From JAEXNA01 sp037189585 (lineage in GTDB: Bacteria; Vulcanimicrobiota; Xenobia; Xenobiales; JADMJV01): a stretch of DNA of 64,000 bases. Within the stretch, counting starts at the first letter, position 1. Each line of letters starts with the position of its first letter. Shown here in pieces: positions 38,567 to 50,508 of this stretch. A model generated the notes under the pieces. The model did no database searches. It was not told the DNA's origin and was given only the letters and a program-made list of their open reading frames with translations. The DNA lies in contig JBBCJA010000024.1 in NCBI GenBank assembly GCA_037189585.1, forward strand, positions 1 through 64,000, written 5' to 3'. Position numbers and translations under genes: made by a program.

Positions 38567-41281
38567 TTAGAACTTGAGGGTCAACTGTGAGGTTATCTGC
38601 ACACCTTCCCAAGAGAAGGGGTGAGCCACCTGGGGTCCGTTGTTGATATTCAACGCCGGCACCTGCGGGGTGGAGAACACGTGAGCCGGAATGTTGTCCT
38701 TGAAGCTGAACAGACGTCCCACACCGCTCCAGGTCAGGTCCTTGTCGATCTCCCAGGCGAAGCCGAGTTCCGGCCAGGTCTGGGTGATGTCGAGATTGTC
38801 GTAGTTGAACACACCGACCGACTCGGCATAGGCACCGTAGACGTTGAAGGGATCGTAGTGACCCTTGATGTCGATCTTGGTGTATCCACCGTGAACCTTG
38901 AAGGACTCGGTCACATCATAGTCCACCTGAGCGTGCCAGCCGAGGAATCCAAGGTCGACCAGATTTTGGTTGGCCGCTTGAGTTCCGGCTCCGGCGAACC
39001 CGTTAGCCGCTCCGATAGCCTGCATGTTGGTCTCGCGGAAGAAGCCCAAAGACTTGAATCCACCGGACAAGGTCACACCACGGTTATTGTTGGCTTCGTC
39101 GAGAAGCCATTTGTAACCGCCGGAGACGTAGAGGTTCTCGATGTTACCCTTGTTGTCCTCAAACGGCACCGCGAAACGGTTGCCGCCGGCGGCGGCGAAC
39201 GTGGCTTCGTGATAACCGGGGAACAACGGCTCCATCCAACCGGGCGAGAAGCCTAGAACATCACTGTTCGGAGTGGCCAGACCCAAGCTGCCCGCCGAGT
39301 AGCGAACATCCTGAAGGGAGCTCTGTTTCTGGTCCAGGTTCCCGTACTCTACCGTGACACGACCGGTAGGCAAGAACTTCCAGGTACCCTTGAGACGAAA
39401 GCCCTCACGGTTGTGCGGCAGCGACTTCGTATCGTGCAGGGAGTACAAGTTCTGGAAGTAGTTGAAGTCCGGTGTGTGCCAGATCGGGGTGCTCACACCA
39501 GCCACGACGGGAATCTGGATGATGAAAGGCGAGAAACGGGAGTCCACCGACAGGTAGTGACCCTCGAGGTCGAGGTCGCCGTCGAGAAGAGCCACACCGG
39601 CTCCGATCTTCCAAGCGTCACCACTGGCGGTATAAGCCGAGTTACGATTCGGCCGATACTCCGAATGCGCCCACTCACCGAAGATCTTGGGAGACCAGTT
39701 GTGATCGAAGGCGTAGTCGAAAGCCAACCCATAGGTGGTCTGCTCTTGCGGACCGACACCGCCCACGTTGGGCACACCCTGAGGCAACAGCCCGGCGGCC
39801 ACGTTGCCGGCTAACGAACCGTCGTTACCGAAGGTTGCGTTCATAGGCACCGGTCGAACATCGCCGGTGCTACCCAGGCCGGCTGTCGCGTTGGGTGTAC
39901 CAGCCAGCTGATTGATGTAGTAACCGGGAGGATTAACCCAATTGATCTGGCGGCTCAAATTAGGGTTCTGAATCAAACCGACATTGAGGGCTCCGCCGTT
40001 GGAAGCATCCTGCGCGGTACGCAGGAAGTTCAAGCTGACGTGACCACGCTCGTCGTGGAATTCCAATCCTAACTTGGCACCCAGGCTATGCCCAAAGTAA
40101 TTGGTTCCAGCTCCGGGAGCTCCGGGAGTCACAGGTCCCGTGCTTCCGTCAGGAAGCAAGGTGCCCATCAACTGCCACTTGAGCCTCATATCGTCGCCAT
40201 CACCCAACGGCGTCTTGCCGTCGAGGAGAAAACCGTAGTTCTCCAGGTACAGCGGACCGTACTCGTTGGGATTCAGGAAGCCCTTGAAAACACTTCCGTT
40301 GAAGTCGTGTTCGCTATAGGCGCCGACAGTCAACTTCGTACCCGTCGGGGTGTGGCGAACCCAGAACTTGTCCAGATTCATCCGCGTGTAGGGCTGGTGA
40401 TTGGTTCCCTGCACACCCGATCCACCGTTGACGCTAGTCGCGGTGAAGGGGTTGGAGAGCCAGGGTTGCTGCACACCATAGTAAGCGTCCACGAGCTGGT
40501 CACCCTGCGAGGTGTAAGCCGAGAACTCCGCGCCGGCTTCGATGTCATCCGAAACTCGGATGTCGAGACCCAACACGGCTCGTGCGGTGAAACCGGTTCC
40601 GCTGGTCAACGGACGACCGGTCTGCCAGTTCGTCGTTCCTAAGACACCCGTGGTGAACGGGTTGAAGGTGGGAACCACTGTGGCCTGACCGGGCGGCAGG
40701 ATGACACCTTGCGGGCCCGTTCCAGAGAAGGGGCGAGTCGCCCCGCCAGCACCGCCGGCAGTACCGACGATGGCGTTGTAGTTGATGGTATCAAAGTTGA
40801 TTCCAGGATTGAGCGAGCGCATGGAATCGCGTCCCGTATTCTGGAAACTTTGGAAAGCCACTCGAGTGTCCACGTAACCGTAAAAAGAGATTCTCTCTAG
40901 CTCGGTGACACGTTTGTCGAGGTCGGCTACTTTTTCTTCGAGATTATCCACACGAACGCCGAGAGCATCGAGCTCTTCACGAAGGGCGTTCACGAGTTTG
41001 CGCAACTCGTCTAGTTCGGCCTTGGTCGCGAAAGTTGCGTGAGCCTGCTCCATCTTGGCCAAGAGACGAGCGACAATCATCGCAGTCTCCCAGCGCGAGG
41101 CGGAGCGGTCTCCTTTGAACGTGCCGTCGGGATAACCCTCGACAAGTCCCTTCGCGGCTAAAGCAGCAACCGCGTCCTTGGCCCAGTGGTTATCTGGAAC
41201 ATCAGGGAACAACGGTGCTGCGAAGGCAGGCCAAGTTAGGGTGAAACAGAGCGTCAAAACAAGTGAATTGAAGCGCTTCAC
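38567..41281 (-). CDS. SLH-domain outer-membrane porin (904 aa), copy 1
   Basis: A signal peptide is followed by a single SLH domain (about residues 25-75: 'PLFPDVPDNHWAKDAVAALA', 'GLVEGYPDGTF'). Next comes a coiled coil (about 85-130: 'TKAELDELRKLVNALREELD'), then a long Gly/Asn/Phe-rich beta-barrel ending in Phe ('LTLKF'). This is the Slp/OmpM/SomA-type layout that anchors the outer membrane to the cell wall. GTG 41281 follows AGGAGG. It is a tandem paralogue of the 837-residue gene at 41574; the two N-termini are nearly identical while the barrels differ. Confidence 0.9.
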   Translation of the reverse strand: MKRFNSLVLTLCFTLTWPAFAAPLFPDVPDNHWAKDAVAALAAKGLVEGYPDGTFKGDRSASRWETAMIVARLLAKMEQAHATFATKAELDELRKLVNALREELDALGVRVDNLEEKVADLDKRVTELERISFYGYVDTRVAFQSFQNTGRDSMRSLNPGINFDTINYNAIVGTAGGAGGATRPFSGTGPQGVILPPGQATVVPTFNPFTTGVLGTTNWQTGRPLTSGTGFTARAVLGLDIRVSDDIEAGAEFSAYTSQGDQLVDAYYGVQQPWLSNPFTATSVNGGSGVQGTNHQPYTRMNLDKFWVRHTPTGTKLTVGAYSEHDFNGSVFKGFLNPNEYGPLYLENYGFLLDGKTPLGDGDDMRLKWQLMGTLLPDGSTGPVTPGAPGAGTNYFGHSLGAKLGLEFHDERGHVSLNFLRTAQDASNGGALNVGLIQNPNLSRQINWVNPPGYYINQLAGTPNATAGLGSTGDVRPVPMNATFGNDGSLAGNVAAGLLPQGVPNVGGVGPQEQTTYGLAFDYAFDHNWSPKIFGEWAHSEYRPNRNSAYTASGDAWKIGAGVALLDGDLDLEGHYLSVDSRFSPFIIQIPVVAGVSTPIWHTPDFNYFQNLYSLHDTKSLPHNREGFRLKGTWKFLPTGRVTVEYGNLDQKQSSLQDVRYSAGSLGLATPNSDVLGFSPGWMEPLFPGYHEATFAAAGGNRFAVPFEDNKGNIENLYVSGGYKWLLDEANNNRGVTLSGGFKSLGFFRETNMQAIGAANGFAGAGTQAANQNLVDLGFLGWHAQVDYDVTESFKVHGGYTKIDIKGHYDPFNVYGAYAESVGVFNYDNLDITQTWPELGFAWEIDKDLTWSGVGRLFSFKDNIPAHVFSTPQVPALNINNGPQVAHPFSWEGVQITSQLTLKF

Positions 41282-41517
41282 TATCTGCCTCCTTGGTAAT
41301 TGGCAGGAGTCGAATCGTCTTAAGAGCCTCTAAGGTTTCCTCTTAGGAACGGCAGGAGTGACACCTAGGCGCATCCCCACCCCCACCAACTCCTGCTAGT
41401 GAGTCGCCGCCCTTTCAAGCAGCCCTAAAGAATATCCTCCGCCAAAGAAGCAGAATTTTTTCAAGAAAGCCTCGACCCTCATGACCGCGGCTTTCTGATA
41501 CTTTTTCTTTGGGGGAG

Positions 41518-41556
41518 TAAGGAAAAGGGCCCGCCTTTCGGCGAGCCCTTTCCTTG
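41518..41556 (-). terminator. Intrinsic terminator of the second SLH-porin gene
   Basis: CAAGGAAAGGGC and GCCCTTTTCCTTA pair around a G/C-rich loop on the minus strand, 18 bp after the stop at 41574. Termination here isolates the two porin transcripts. Confidence 0.8.
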
Positions 41557-41573
41557 CTCTTAGGCAAGTTCGA

Positions 41574-44087
41574 TTAGAACTTGACCTTGAACTGGGTGGT
41601 AACTTGGAAACCGCTGAAATCGAACGGGTTCTGGGTGTTACCGATAGCATCCGTGGCAAGCGTGGTTCCGCCGTTCAGGTTGCTGGTGGTATCGTAGTAC
41701 CGGAGATCCATGTTCCAAGTGGTGTTCTCGGAGACATCGTAGTCAAACCCGATGAAGGGAATGATCTGATCGGAGTCCACGGTGTCGAAGGTGGTGGAGC
41801 CAGTGGCAACAGCCACCGAGTTCCAGATACCGGAGGGGTCGTAGTGACCAGCGATGTTGACCCAGTCAGCACCGCCGCGGATGGTCCACTTGTCGCTAGC
41901 TTCCCAACCGAGTTCACCGTGAATGCTGGTGATGTCGAGGTTAACCTGGTTCTGCGAACCACCGAAACCGGCGGACAGGCCAGAGTTACGCTCGTACTCG
42001 TTGCGCTCGAAACCGAGGTCCAGCTTGATGCGGGGCTGGTCGAACTTGTAGGTAATACCAGCGGCATACTGGTTGTGCTCACCGGAGGGATTCTCCAGGG
42101 GAGCCAAGTTCGCCGTAAACGAGCTGGCCGAGGTTCCACCGTAAACCAGCGGGCTGGCGAAACCAGCGAACACGGGATCCATGAAACCGGGAGCCATCCC
42201 CAGGATTGCTCCCTGAGGGGTTCCGGAACCGAGGGCACCGGGGGTCACGCGAACATTGTACAGGCTGGTCGTTTTCTGGTCGAGGAATCCGAGTTTACCC
42301 CAGATAGCGCCGCGACGCTCGTTGAACTTCCAGGTTCCCTTCAAACGGAAGCCCTCGCGGTTGTGCGGGTACTTCTCGGTATCGTGGAGCGAGTACATGT
42401 TGGTGAAGTAGTGGATGTTGGGCAAACGAGTGACACCAGCCAGCGGATAGCGCAGGACGAAGGGGTCGTAGGTCGCGTCAACACTGACGTATTCACCAGC
42501 GAGATCCAGGTCGCCGTCAAACAGGTTCACACCGACACCGACGCGGAACGCATCACCATCTACATCGTAGCTGGAGTTGCGGTTCGGGCGGTACACAGAG
42601 TGACCCCACTCACCGTCGATACGGATCTGGTCGCCTTCACCGATGTCGAAAGCGTAAGCTGCCGACAAGCCGTAGCTATCCATGCTCTGGGGACCGAAGT
42701 TACCACTGAGGATAACGTCAGCACCGGGAGCCCATCCCGAGATGGGACGGTTGTCAACAGTGGTACCGGCACCACCGTTAACCTGGTTGAACTGCGACTG
42801 CTGAGCGGCGTAGAAGCCCGGAGGGTTGACCCACTGCAGAGGGGTGAAACCGAATCCACCGGTGTTCACGCCACCGACACCACCGGTGAGCAAAGCTCCA
42901 CCAGCGTTGGCTTCTTGGATGACACGGGCATAGTTACCCTTGACGAATCCACCTTCGAACTCGAGAGCCAAGCTACCACCGAAAATCCAGGGCTCATAGG
43001 CCAGGTTTCCGGCGCCAGCGACGGCGTCAGGCAGACGGCTGCCCATCAACTCCCAGTGCACCACGCCCCAGTCGCCAATGTCATGCAGGCCGGTCAGGTC
43101 GAAGCCGTAGCTATCGTTGAAACGATTGCCGAAGGCGCCCGGGTTTTGCTGACCAGCATAGATGATGTTGTCGATCTTGTCCTCGTTGTAAGCACCGATA
43201 ACGAGCTTGGTCTTCGAGGGGTTGTGGATGACCCAGAAGTTGTCCAGGTTCATGCGGGTGAAAGGAACGTTCGACAGGCTCTGAGGTCCGCCAGCGGTGT
43301 TGTTACCGGTCCAGACGGAATTCAAGAAGGGCTGCTGAACACCCCAGTAAGCGTCAACGACGGCGTCGCCCTGCGAAGAGTACGCGGAGAACTCAGCGCC
43401 AGCGTCGATATCGTCGGTCACGCGGATGCGCAGACCCAGCAAGGCGCGAGCGGTGAAGCCGGTGCCGTTGGTCAGAGCGCGACCGTTACGGTAATCCATA
43501 ACGGGCAGCACACCGTTGGTCTGCGGGTTGAGGGCGGCACCACCAAGAGTACCGACCAAAGCGTCGTAGTTATTGTAGGTCACGCCCGTAGGGAAACCAC
43601 CACCACCACGAAGGCCGTCATTGTCGATACGGCCGTTGTTGGAGAACGACTGGAAAGTAGCGCGGGCATCGAGTTCACCGTAGAAGGTGATTCGCTCGAG
43701 CTCGGTGACTCGCTTGTCCAGACGGCTGACGCTCTCTTCGAGGTTGGTCACTCGAACACCGAGGGCATCGAGCTCTTCGCGGAGGGCGTTAACCAGCTTG
43801 CGGAGCTCATCGAGCTCGGCTTTAGTGGCGAAAGTGGCGTGAGCCTGTTCCATCTTCGCGAGAAGACGGGCGACGATCATAGCAACTTCCCAACGGGTAG
43901 CGGCACGATCGCCTTTGAACGTCCCATCCGGATATCCCTCGACCAGACCCTTAGCAGCGAGAGCGGCTACGGCGTCTTTGGCCCAGTGATTGTCCGGAAC
44001 ATCAGGGAACAGCGGAGCGGCCAGTGCAGGCAGCGCCATAGAGAACATGAGCATGGAGGCCACTACGGACCAAATGCGCTTCTTCAT
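41574..44087 (-). CDS. SLH-domain outer-membrane porin (837 aa), copy 2
   Basis: Same layout as copy 1: signal peptide, one SLH domain ('FPDVPDNHWAKDAVAALAAK'), coiled coil ('TKAELDELRKLVNALREELD'), then a beta-barrel ending 'QFKVKF' with C-terminal Phe. ATG 44087 is preceded by AAGGAAAGGG. A promoter-like pair at 44251-44279 gives an untranslated leader of about 155 nt. It is probably a major outer-membrane protein. Codon use is strongly biased (for example GTC, CTC, GGC, AAC), consistent with high expression. Confidence 0.9.
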   Translation of the reverse strand: MKKRIWSVVASMLMFSMALPALAAPLFPDVPDNHWAKDAVAALAAKGLVEGYPDGTFKGDRAATRWEVAMIVARLLAKMEQAHATFATKAELDELRKLVNALREELDALGVRVTNLEESVSRLDKRVTELERITFYGELDARATFQSFSNNGRIDNDGLRGGGGFPTGVTYNNYDALVGTLGGAALNPQTNGVLPVMDYRNGRALTNGTGFTARALLGLRIRVTDDIDAGAEFSAYSSQGDAVVDAYWGVQQPFLNSVWTGNNTAGGPQSLSNVPFTRMNLDNFWVIHNPSKTKLVIGAYNEDKIDNIIYAGQQNPGAFGNRFNDSYGFDLTGLHDIGDWGVVHWELMGSRLPDAVAGAGNLAYEPWIFGGSLALEFEGGFVKGNYARVIQEANAGGALLTGGVGGVNTGGFGFTPLQWVNPPGFYAAQQSQFNQVNGGAGTTVDNRPISGWAPGADVILSGNFGPQSMDSYGLSAAYAFDIGEGDQIRIDGEWGHSVYRPNRNSSYDVDGDAFRVGVGVNLFDGDLDLAGEYVSVDATYDPFVLRYPLAGVTRLPNIHYFTNMYSLHDTEKYPHNREGFRLKGTWKFNERRGAIWGKLGFLDQKTTSLYNVRVTPGALGSGTPQGAILGMAPGFMDPVFAGFASPLVYGGTSASSFTANLAPLENPSGEHNQYAAGITYKFDQPRIKLDLGFERNEYERNSGLSAGFGGSQNQVNLDITSIHGELGWEASDKWTIRGGADWVNIAGHYDPSGIWNSVAVATGSTTFDTVDSDQIIPFIGFDYDVSENTTWNMDLRYYDTTSNLNGGTTLATDAIGNTQNPFDFSGFQVTTQFKVKF

Positions 44088-44250
44088 GTTATATCCCTTT
44101 CCTTATCTAGGAGGGGACTCTCTGCCGCTTTCGCCCCGAGAGGTGACTTCGAGTGTCTGATGTTTCCTCGTAGCGCTCTTGAGATGTCGTCGGCCCTGAG
44201 ACCCCGTCCTTTTCCCCGGAGAGAAATCCCCCCGGGAAAATTTGACTTTA

Positions 44251-44279
44251 CTTATAATCAGATTTGCGGGGAAGGTCAA
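44251..44279 (-). promoter_or_regulatory. Promoter of SLH-porin copy 2
   Basis: On the minus strand TTGACC, then exactly 17 bp, then TATAAG. It lies in the 440-bp gap between prfB and the porin gene. The remainder of the gap holds an AT-rich leader and a weak hairpin at 44478-44499 after prfB. Confidence 0.6.
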
Positions 44280-44528
44280 CACCTTCTCCCGTTGGACCCA
44301 GAATTTTCTCTTCTGAGTCTCCTCCCTCGTGAAAGAGAGGAAAATTTTTCATCAGTTTTTTGATGGCCGGTCGATTCTTTTGGCTGAACTCAACCTCCTG
44401 CCCAAACAAAGAAAATCATCATGCTTAAAACAGTGAGCTCAAAAAACCTGATTCTAAGCCATTCTTTTACTGCTGACTCGGCAAAACTTCGATTGCCGAC
44501 ATGTTAACAGTGACCCAAACCGATCCAG

Positions 44529-45666
44529 TTAGTCGTCTTCCCCTCCGCCTTCTCCAGGGAGCGGCTCTCGTCCCAAACGAGCGCACGCTTCGAGATAAGC
44601 GGTGATAAATTTGTGCAATCTCCCGTCGAGTACCGCCTGCACATTGGCGTCGTCGGCCCCCGTTCGACGGTCCTTGATGATAGAATAGGGGTGAAGAACG
44701 TAATTGCGAATCTGGTAGCCCCAAGCCGCTTCTGTGTTTTCCCCGCGCAGCTCGGAAAGATGTTCTTTCCTCTGCTGCTGCTGCAGATCAAACAACTTGG
44801 CTTTGAGCATTCGCATCGCGGTGTCTTTATTAGAGTGTTGAGAGCGCTCGTTCTGACAAGCCACCACCGTACCTGTGGGGATGTGGGTTAAGCGAATGGC
44901 TGAATCCGTCTTGTTGACGTGCTGTCCACCGGCCCCGGAGGAACGGTAAGTATCGACCCTCAAGTCCTCCGGACGGATCTCGATTTCCTTTGCTTTTTCC
45001 AGCTCAGGTACGACGTCCACTTTAGCAAACGAGGTGTGCCGTCGCTTGGCCGAATCAAAAGGAGAGATACGAACCAGACGATGCACACCGCGCTCGGAGC
45101 GCAGTAGCCCGTAGGCGTTCTCTCCGCTGACCATGATAGTAGCCGAGTGGATCCCGTGCTCAGCCGCCGACGACTCCACCAGATCCATCTTGAGTCCCTC
45201 GTCGGCTCCCCAGCGCAAATACATGCGTAAGAGCATCTGAGCCCAGTCCTGAGCGTCGTCCCCTCCAGATCCCGAGTGAATATTCAAGATCGCCGGAGAT
45301 TGGTCGTACTCCCCCGACAACAGAATCTGGGTTTCCGCGCGCTCGAGAGTCTTTTCCAACTCCTCGACACTCTTGTCGACCTCGGAAAGATCGGTGCCGC
45401 CGTCCTCGGCGGCCATCTCAGCGAAGAATGCCGCCTCCTGCAACTTGTCCTGCAAATTTCCCCAGAGCTCGATCACACCTTTATGGCGCCCAAGCTCACG
45501 CAAAATACCACGAGCCTTTTCGGTATCGTCCCAGGCGTTAGGAGCGGAAATGGCCGCTTCTAACTCTTCAATCTTTTGAGCACTGAGCTCCAGGTCAAAG
45601 ATACTCGCGCATACGGGATACTCGCGCGCGAAATTCCTCCAACCGACCTTCGTACTGTCCGAGCAC
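44529..45666 (-). CDS. prfB: Peptide chain release factor 2, programmed +1 frameshift
   Basis: RF2 recognises UGA and UAA stop codons. Frame 0 starts at GTG 45666 (AGGAGGG upstream) and encodes 23 residues before TGA at 45597-45595. The +1 frame then continues from GAC at 45596 to 44529, giving 378 residues in total. The slip site is the classic CTT-TGA-C context preceded by GTAT, as in E. coli; the upstream Shine-Dalgarno-like booster is weak (GCGCGAG). Catalytic GGQ ('SGAGGQHVN') and the tripeptide SPF ('RISPFDS') are present. It follows secA on the same strand by 44 bp. Confidence 0.95.
45594..45600 (-). other. prfB programmed frameshift site
   Basis: Reads CTT TGA C on the minus strand. 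TGA is the in-frame stop of the short first frame, and a shift by one base into GAC restores RF2. Low RF2 slows reading of TGA and so favours the shift, giving autoregulation in known bacteria. Confidence 0.92.
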
Positions 45667-45710
45667 GATATCCCTCCTATGGAGACTTTAAGTCGTAGAC
45701 TTCAACTCTT

Positions 45711-48317
<2,607 letters not shown>

Positions 48318-48477
48318 GGGTTATCTCTTCCAATCTTGGGCCCGCGGAGGGCCGGGTCAACCGAACCTAAATCAGTTCGTCTCGGGAATTTATATCAACT
48401 CTGTGTGAAAGTAAACGCGAACGACCGGAATCGGAGCGGAAGGTTCGCCCAGGAAGGCGATAAAATGGGCCTTTAGC

Positions 48478-48966
48478 ATGCTTAAACTCCGTTATTTGAT
48501 ATCCGGACTCCTCTGTCTGACCCTTAGCGCCCTGGCCGCTCCCTGGAACCACTACGAGAATTCTCGTTTCGGATTTCAGGTGATCGTGCCACGAGGGCTT
48601 GAAGTGGTGGCGCGAGCCCAGGATGGGTCAGGGATGACCTGGCAGACCGGCACCTTTCGGGTCCAGGTCTTCGGTACCAACAATCCTTATCGCGTCAGCC
48701 CGGAGCGCTGGTTTTCCAACGTTCGAGCTTCGGCTGGCGACCGTATCGTGGACGAACGAAACTCGGCGGCGGGGGTCGAACCGCCCTGGCACGAGATTCT
48801 CTACCTCAAGGACGGCCGACGCGTTCATCGCAAAACCTTCGTGGGGGAGGGTTGCGTCAACACGGTGGAAGTTTCTTACGCTTACAAGTTTCGCGAGGAG
48901 AAGCAGCCACTCGGCCAGGTGATCGTGGATAGCCTCAAACCCGGCGATCTCAGTCTAGCCCACTGA
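48478..48966 (+). CDS. Exported hypothetical protein (162 aa)
   Basis: A signal peptide ('MLKLRYLISGLLCLTLSALA') is followed by a ~140-residue domain with alternating hydrophobic and polar strands ('NSRFGFQVIVPRGLEVVARA', 'WQTGTFRVQVFG'). No known family. It is divergent from secA across a 160-bp gap and convergent with the beta-propeller gene at 48982. No catalytic motif is visible. Confidence 0.7.
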   Translation: MLKLRYLISGLLCLTLSALAAPWNHYENSRFGFQVIVPRGLEVVARAQDGSGMTWQTGTFRVQVFGTNNPYRVSPERWFSNVRASAGDRIVDERNSAAGVEPPWHEILYLKDGRRVHRKTFVGEGCVNTVEVSYAYKFREEKQPLGQVIVDSLKPGDLSLAH

Positions 48967-48981
48967 GGACCTGTCCAGGCC

Positions 48982-50460
48982 CTAAGGGCGCACGGCTAGA
49001 CCCAGGGGATTGGCCCGAGGATTGGGAGAGGTGGTACCGATCACGATGCCCCCATCCACGTCGATGGTGCTGATGGTGCCGTCCCCCCCATTGGACACAT
49101 AGGCTCGTTTGCCGTTCGGAGAGAGCACGATGTCCACCGGCTTATCCCCAACCCTGATGAGAACGTAGGCGGCCCTGGACCGATGATCCCACATCGTCAC
49201 CGTCCCGGAACCGCGGTTGGTAACCATCACCTTTTGGCTGTCCGGGGTGACAGCCAGCTTCACGGGAGCCACACCCGCGGCCCAGTTGGACAACTCCGCC
49301 AATGTGCCGGGGTGGTGGGCAGACACCGTTCCGGAACCGCAATTCACCACATACACCGCGCTTCCATCTGGGGAGAGTCTCACGTCGGTGGGAACTTTGC
49401 CCACCGGCGCCTGGGCCAAAGTCACGCCGGTATGGGGGTCCACGGCGATAACTTTGCCTGGCTTGTTTCGGTCCAAGCCGGAGACCAGGGTGACGTAGAT
49501 CTTATCACCACGGGGGTCGACGCTGGTCGGGATCATCATTTCGGCATCCAAAGGTAGGCTTGCCACCGGTTGATGGGTGGTCGTGTCCACCGCCAACAAG
49601 GTCGGGCTCTGACCCATCAGACAGGCCCACAAAAACCGACCGTCGGTGGACAGAGCCATATCGGTTACGGCGTAATTTTTCCCCACGGGAACGCTTCCCA
49701 TCAGCTCGTTCCCCCTGGTCGCGTTCAAGATTTCGATGCGCCGTGCCGTGGTGGACACGTAGAGAACGTCTCCCTTCTTATTGAAACAGGACCAGATAGG
49801 CACGGCTTCCAGCTTGTGATAGCTGGTCCGCGAAGGAGCTTCCGCAGGCCAGATCATGAGAAAATGAGACAGATCGGTGATGGGATTCCAGCCCGGAGCG
49901 TTGGGGTCTTGGGTGAGAATTTCCCGAGGTTCCCCAACCGGGTCCACTTCCAAGGCCAACACGGCGAGAAAATTGGTGAGGTCGCTTCCGCCACGCTCTT
50001 CGGACTGTCGCGGGACAAAAGTAGCGTATAAAGTGCCCGGCCCGGACAGAGTCCCTTTTGTCACGGTCGCCCCGATTGGAAGCATCTCGACCCGCAAGGT
50101 CTCGGGAGTGTCGGCGCCCTTGGCCACCCTGGCCCGCTTTTTGACCGGTTGATACCCTTCGCAAGTGATCAGCACGGTTATCTCTCCCTCCGGCACCTCC
50201 GTGAAGATGAAAAGTCCTCGCGCGTCGGTGGTGGTGGCGTGCTTGGTTCCCTCGATGACAACTAGCGCCCCTTGTAAAGCTTGCAGGCCCGGAACCCCGG
50301 TATTGGACCCCTCGCCGGGGACCAGCACCACGCCGGCCAGGACAATATCACCCTTATCAGGATTGGTGGGACGCTTCTCCTTGGCGGCGACCAGAGTTTG
50401 GCTACTGGTCCAGAGCAAAATGGCGAAGAGAAAAGAAAAGACGGCGGAACTGGGTCTCAT
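48982..50460 (-). CDS. YVTN beta-propeller surface protein with carboxypeptidase-regulatory-like domain, copy A
   Basis: A 492-residue exported protein. After the signal peptide, a carboxypeptidase-regulatory-like domain (about residues 40-130: 'GALVVIEGTKHATTTDARGL', 'ITVLITCEGYQPVKKRARVA') precedes about six YVTN-type blades. Examples are 'AVYVVNCGSGTVSAHHPG' and 'KVMVTNRGSGTVTMWDHRS', ending 'KRAYVSNGGDGTISTIDVDG'. Such propellers bind ligands or proteins at the cell surface. It lies 48 bp after its paralogue at 50509, in the same operon. Confidence 0.8.
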   Translation of the reverse strand: MRPSSAVFSFLFAILLWTSSQTLVAAKEKRPTNPDKGDIVLAGVVLVPGEGSNTGVPGLQALQGALVVIEGTKHATTTDARGLFIFTEVPEGEITVLITCEGYQPVKKRARVAKGADTPETLRVEMLPIGATVTKGTLSGPGTLYATFVPRQSEERGGSDLTNFLAVLALEVDPVGEPREILTQDPNAPGWNPITDLSHFLMIWPAEAPSRTSYHKLEAVPIWSCFNKKGDVLYVSTTARRIEILNATRGNELMGSVPVGKNYAVTDMALSTDGRFLWACLMGQSPTLLAVDTTTHQPVASLPLDAEMMIPTSVDPRGDKIYVTLVSGLDRNKPGKVIAVDPHTGVTLAQAPVGKVPTDVRLSPDGSAVYVVNCGSGTVSAHHPGTLAELSNWAAGVAPVKLAVTPDSQKVMVTNRGSGTVTMWDHRSRAAYVLIRVGDKPVDIVLSPNGKRAYVSNGGDGTISTIDVDGGIVIGTTSPNPRANPLGLAVRP

Positions 50461-50508
50461 GATCAGTTATAGTACCCGAACTCCGCCATCTCTTCCCTCG
50501 GCTGGAAT

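Noticed and set aside
41604..44363. Very long plus-strand ORF (919 codons) antisense to the second SLH porin
   Set aside because: It lies wholly opposite a gene with signal peptide, SLH domain and barrel. Its length follows from the biased codon use of the porin; no ribosome site or domain.
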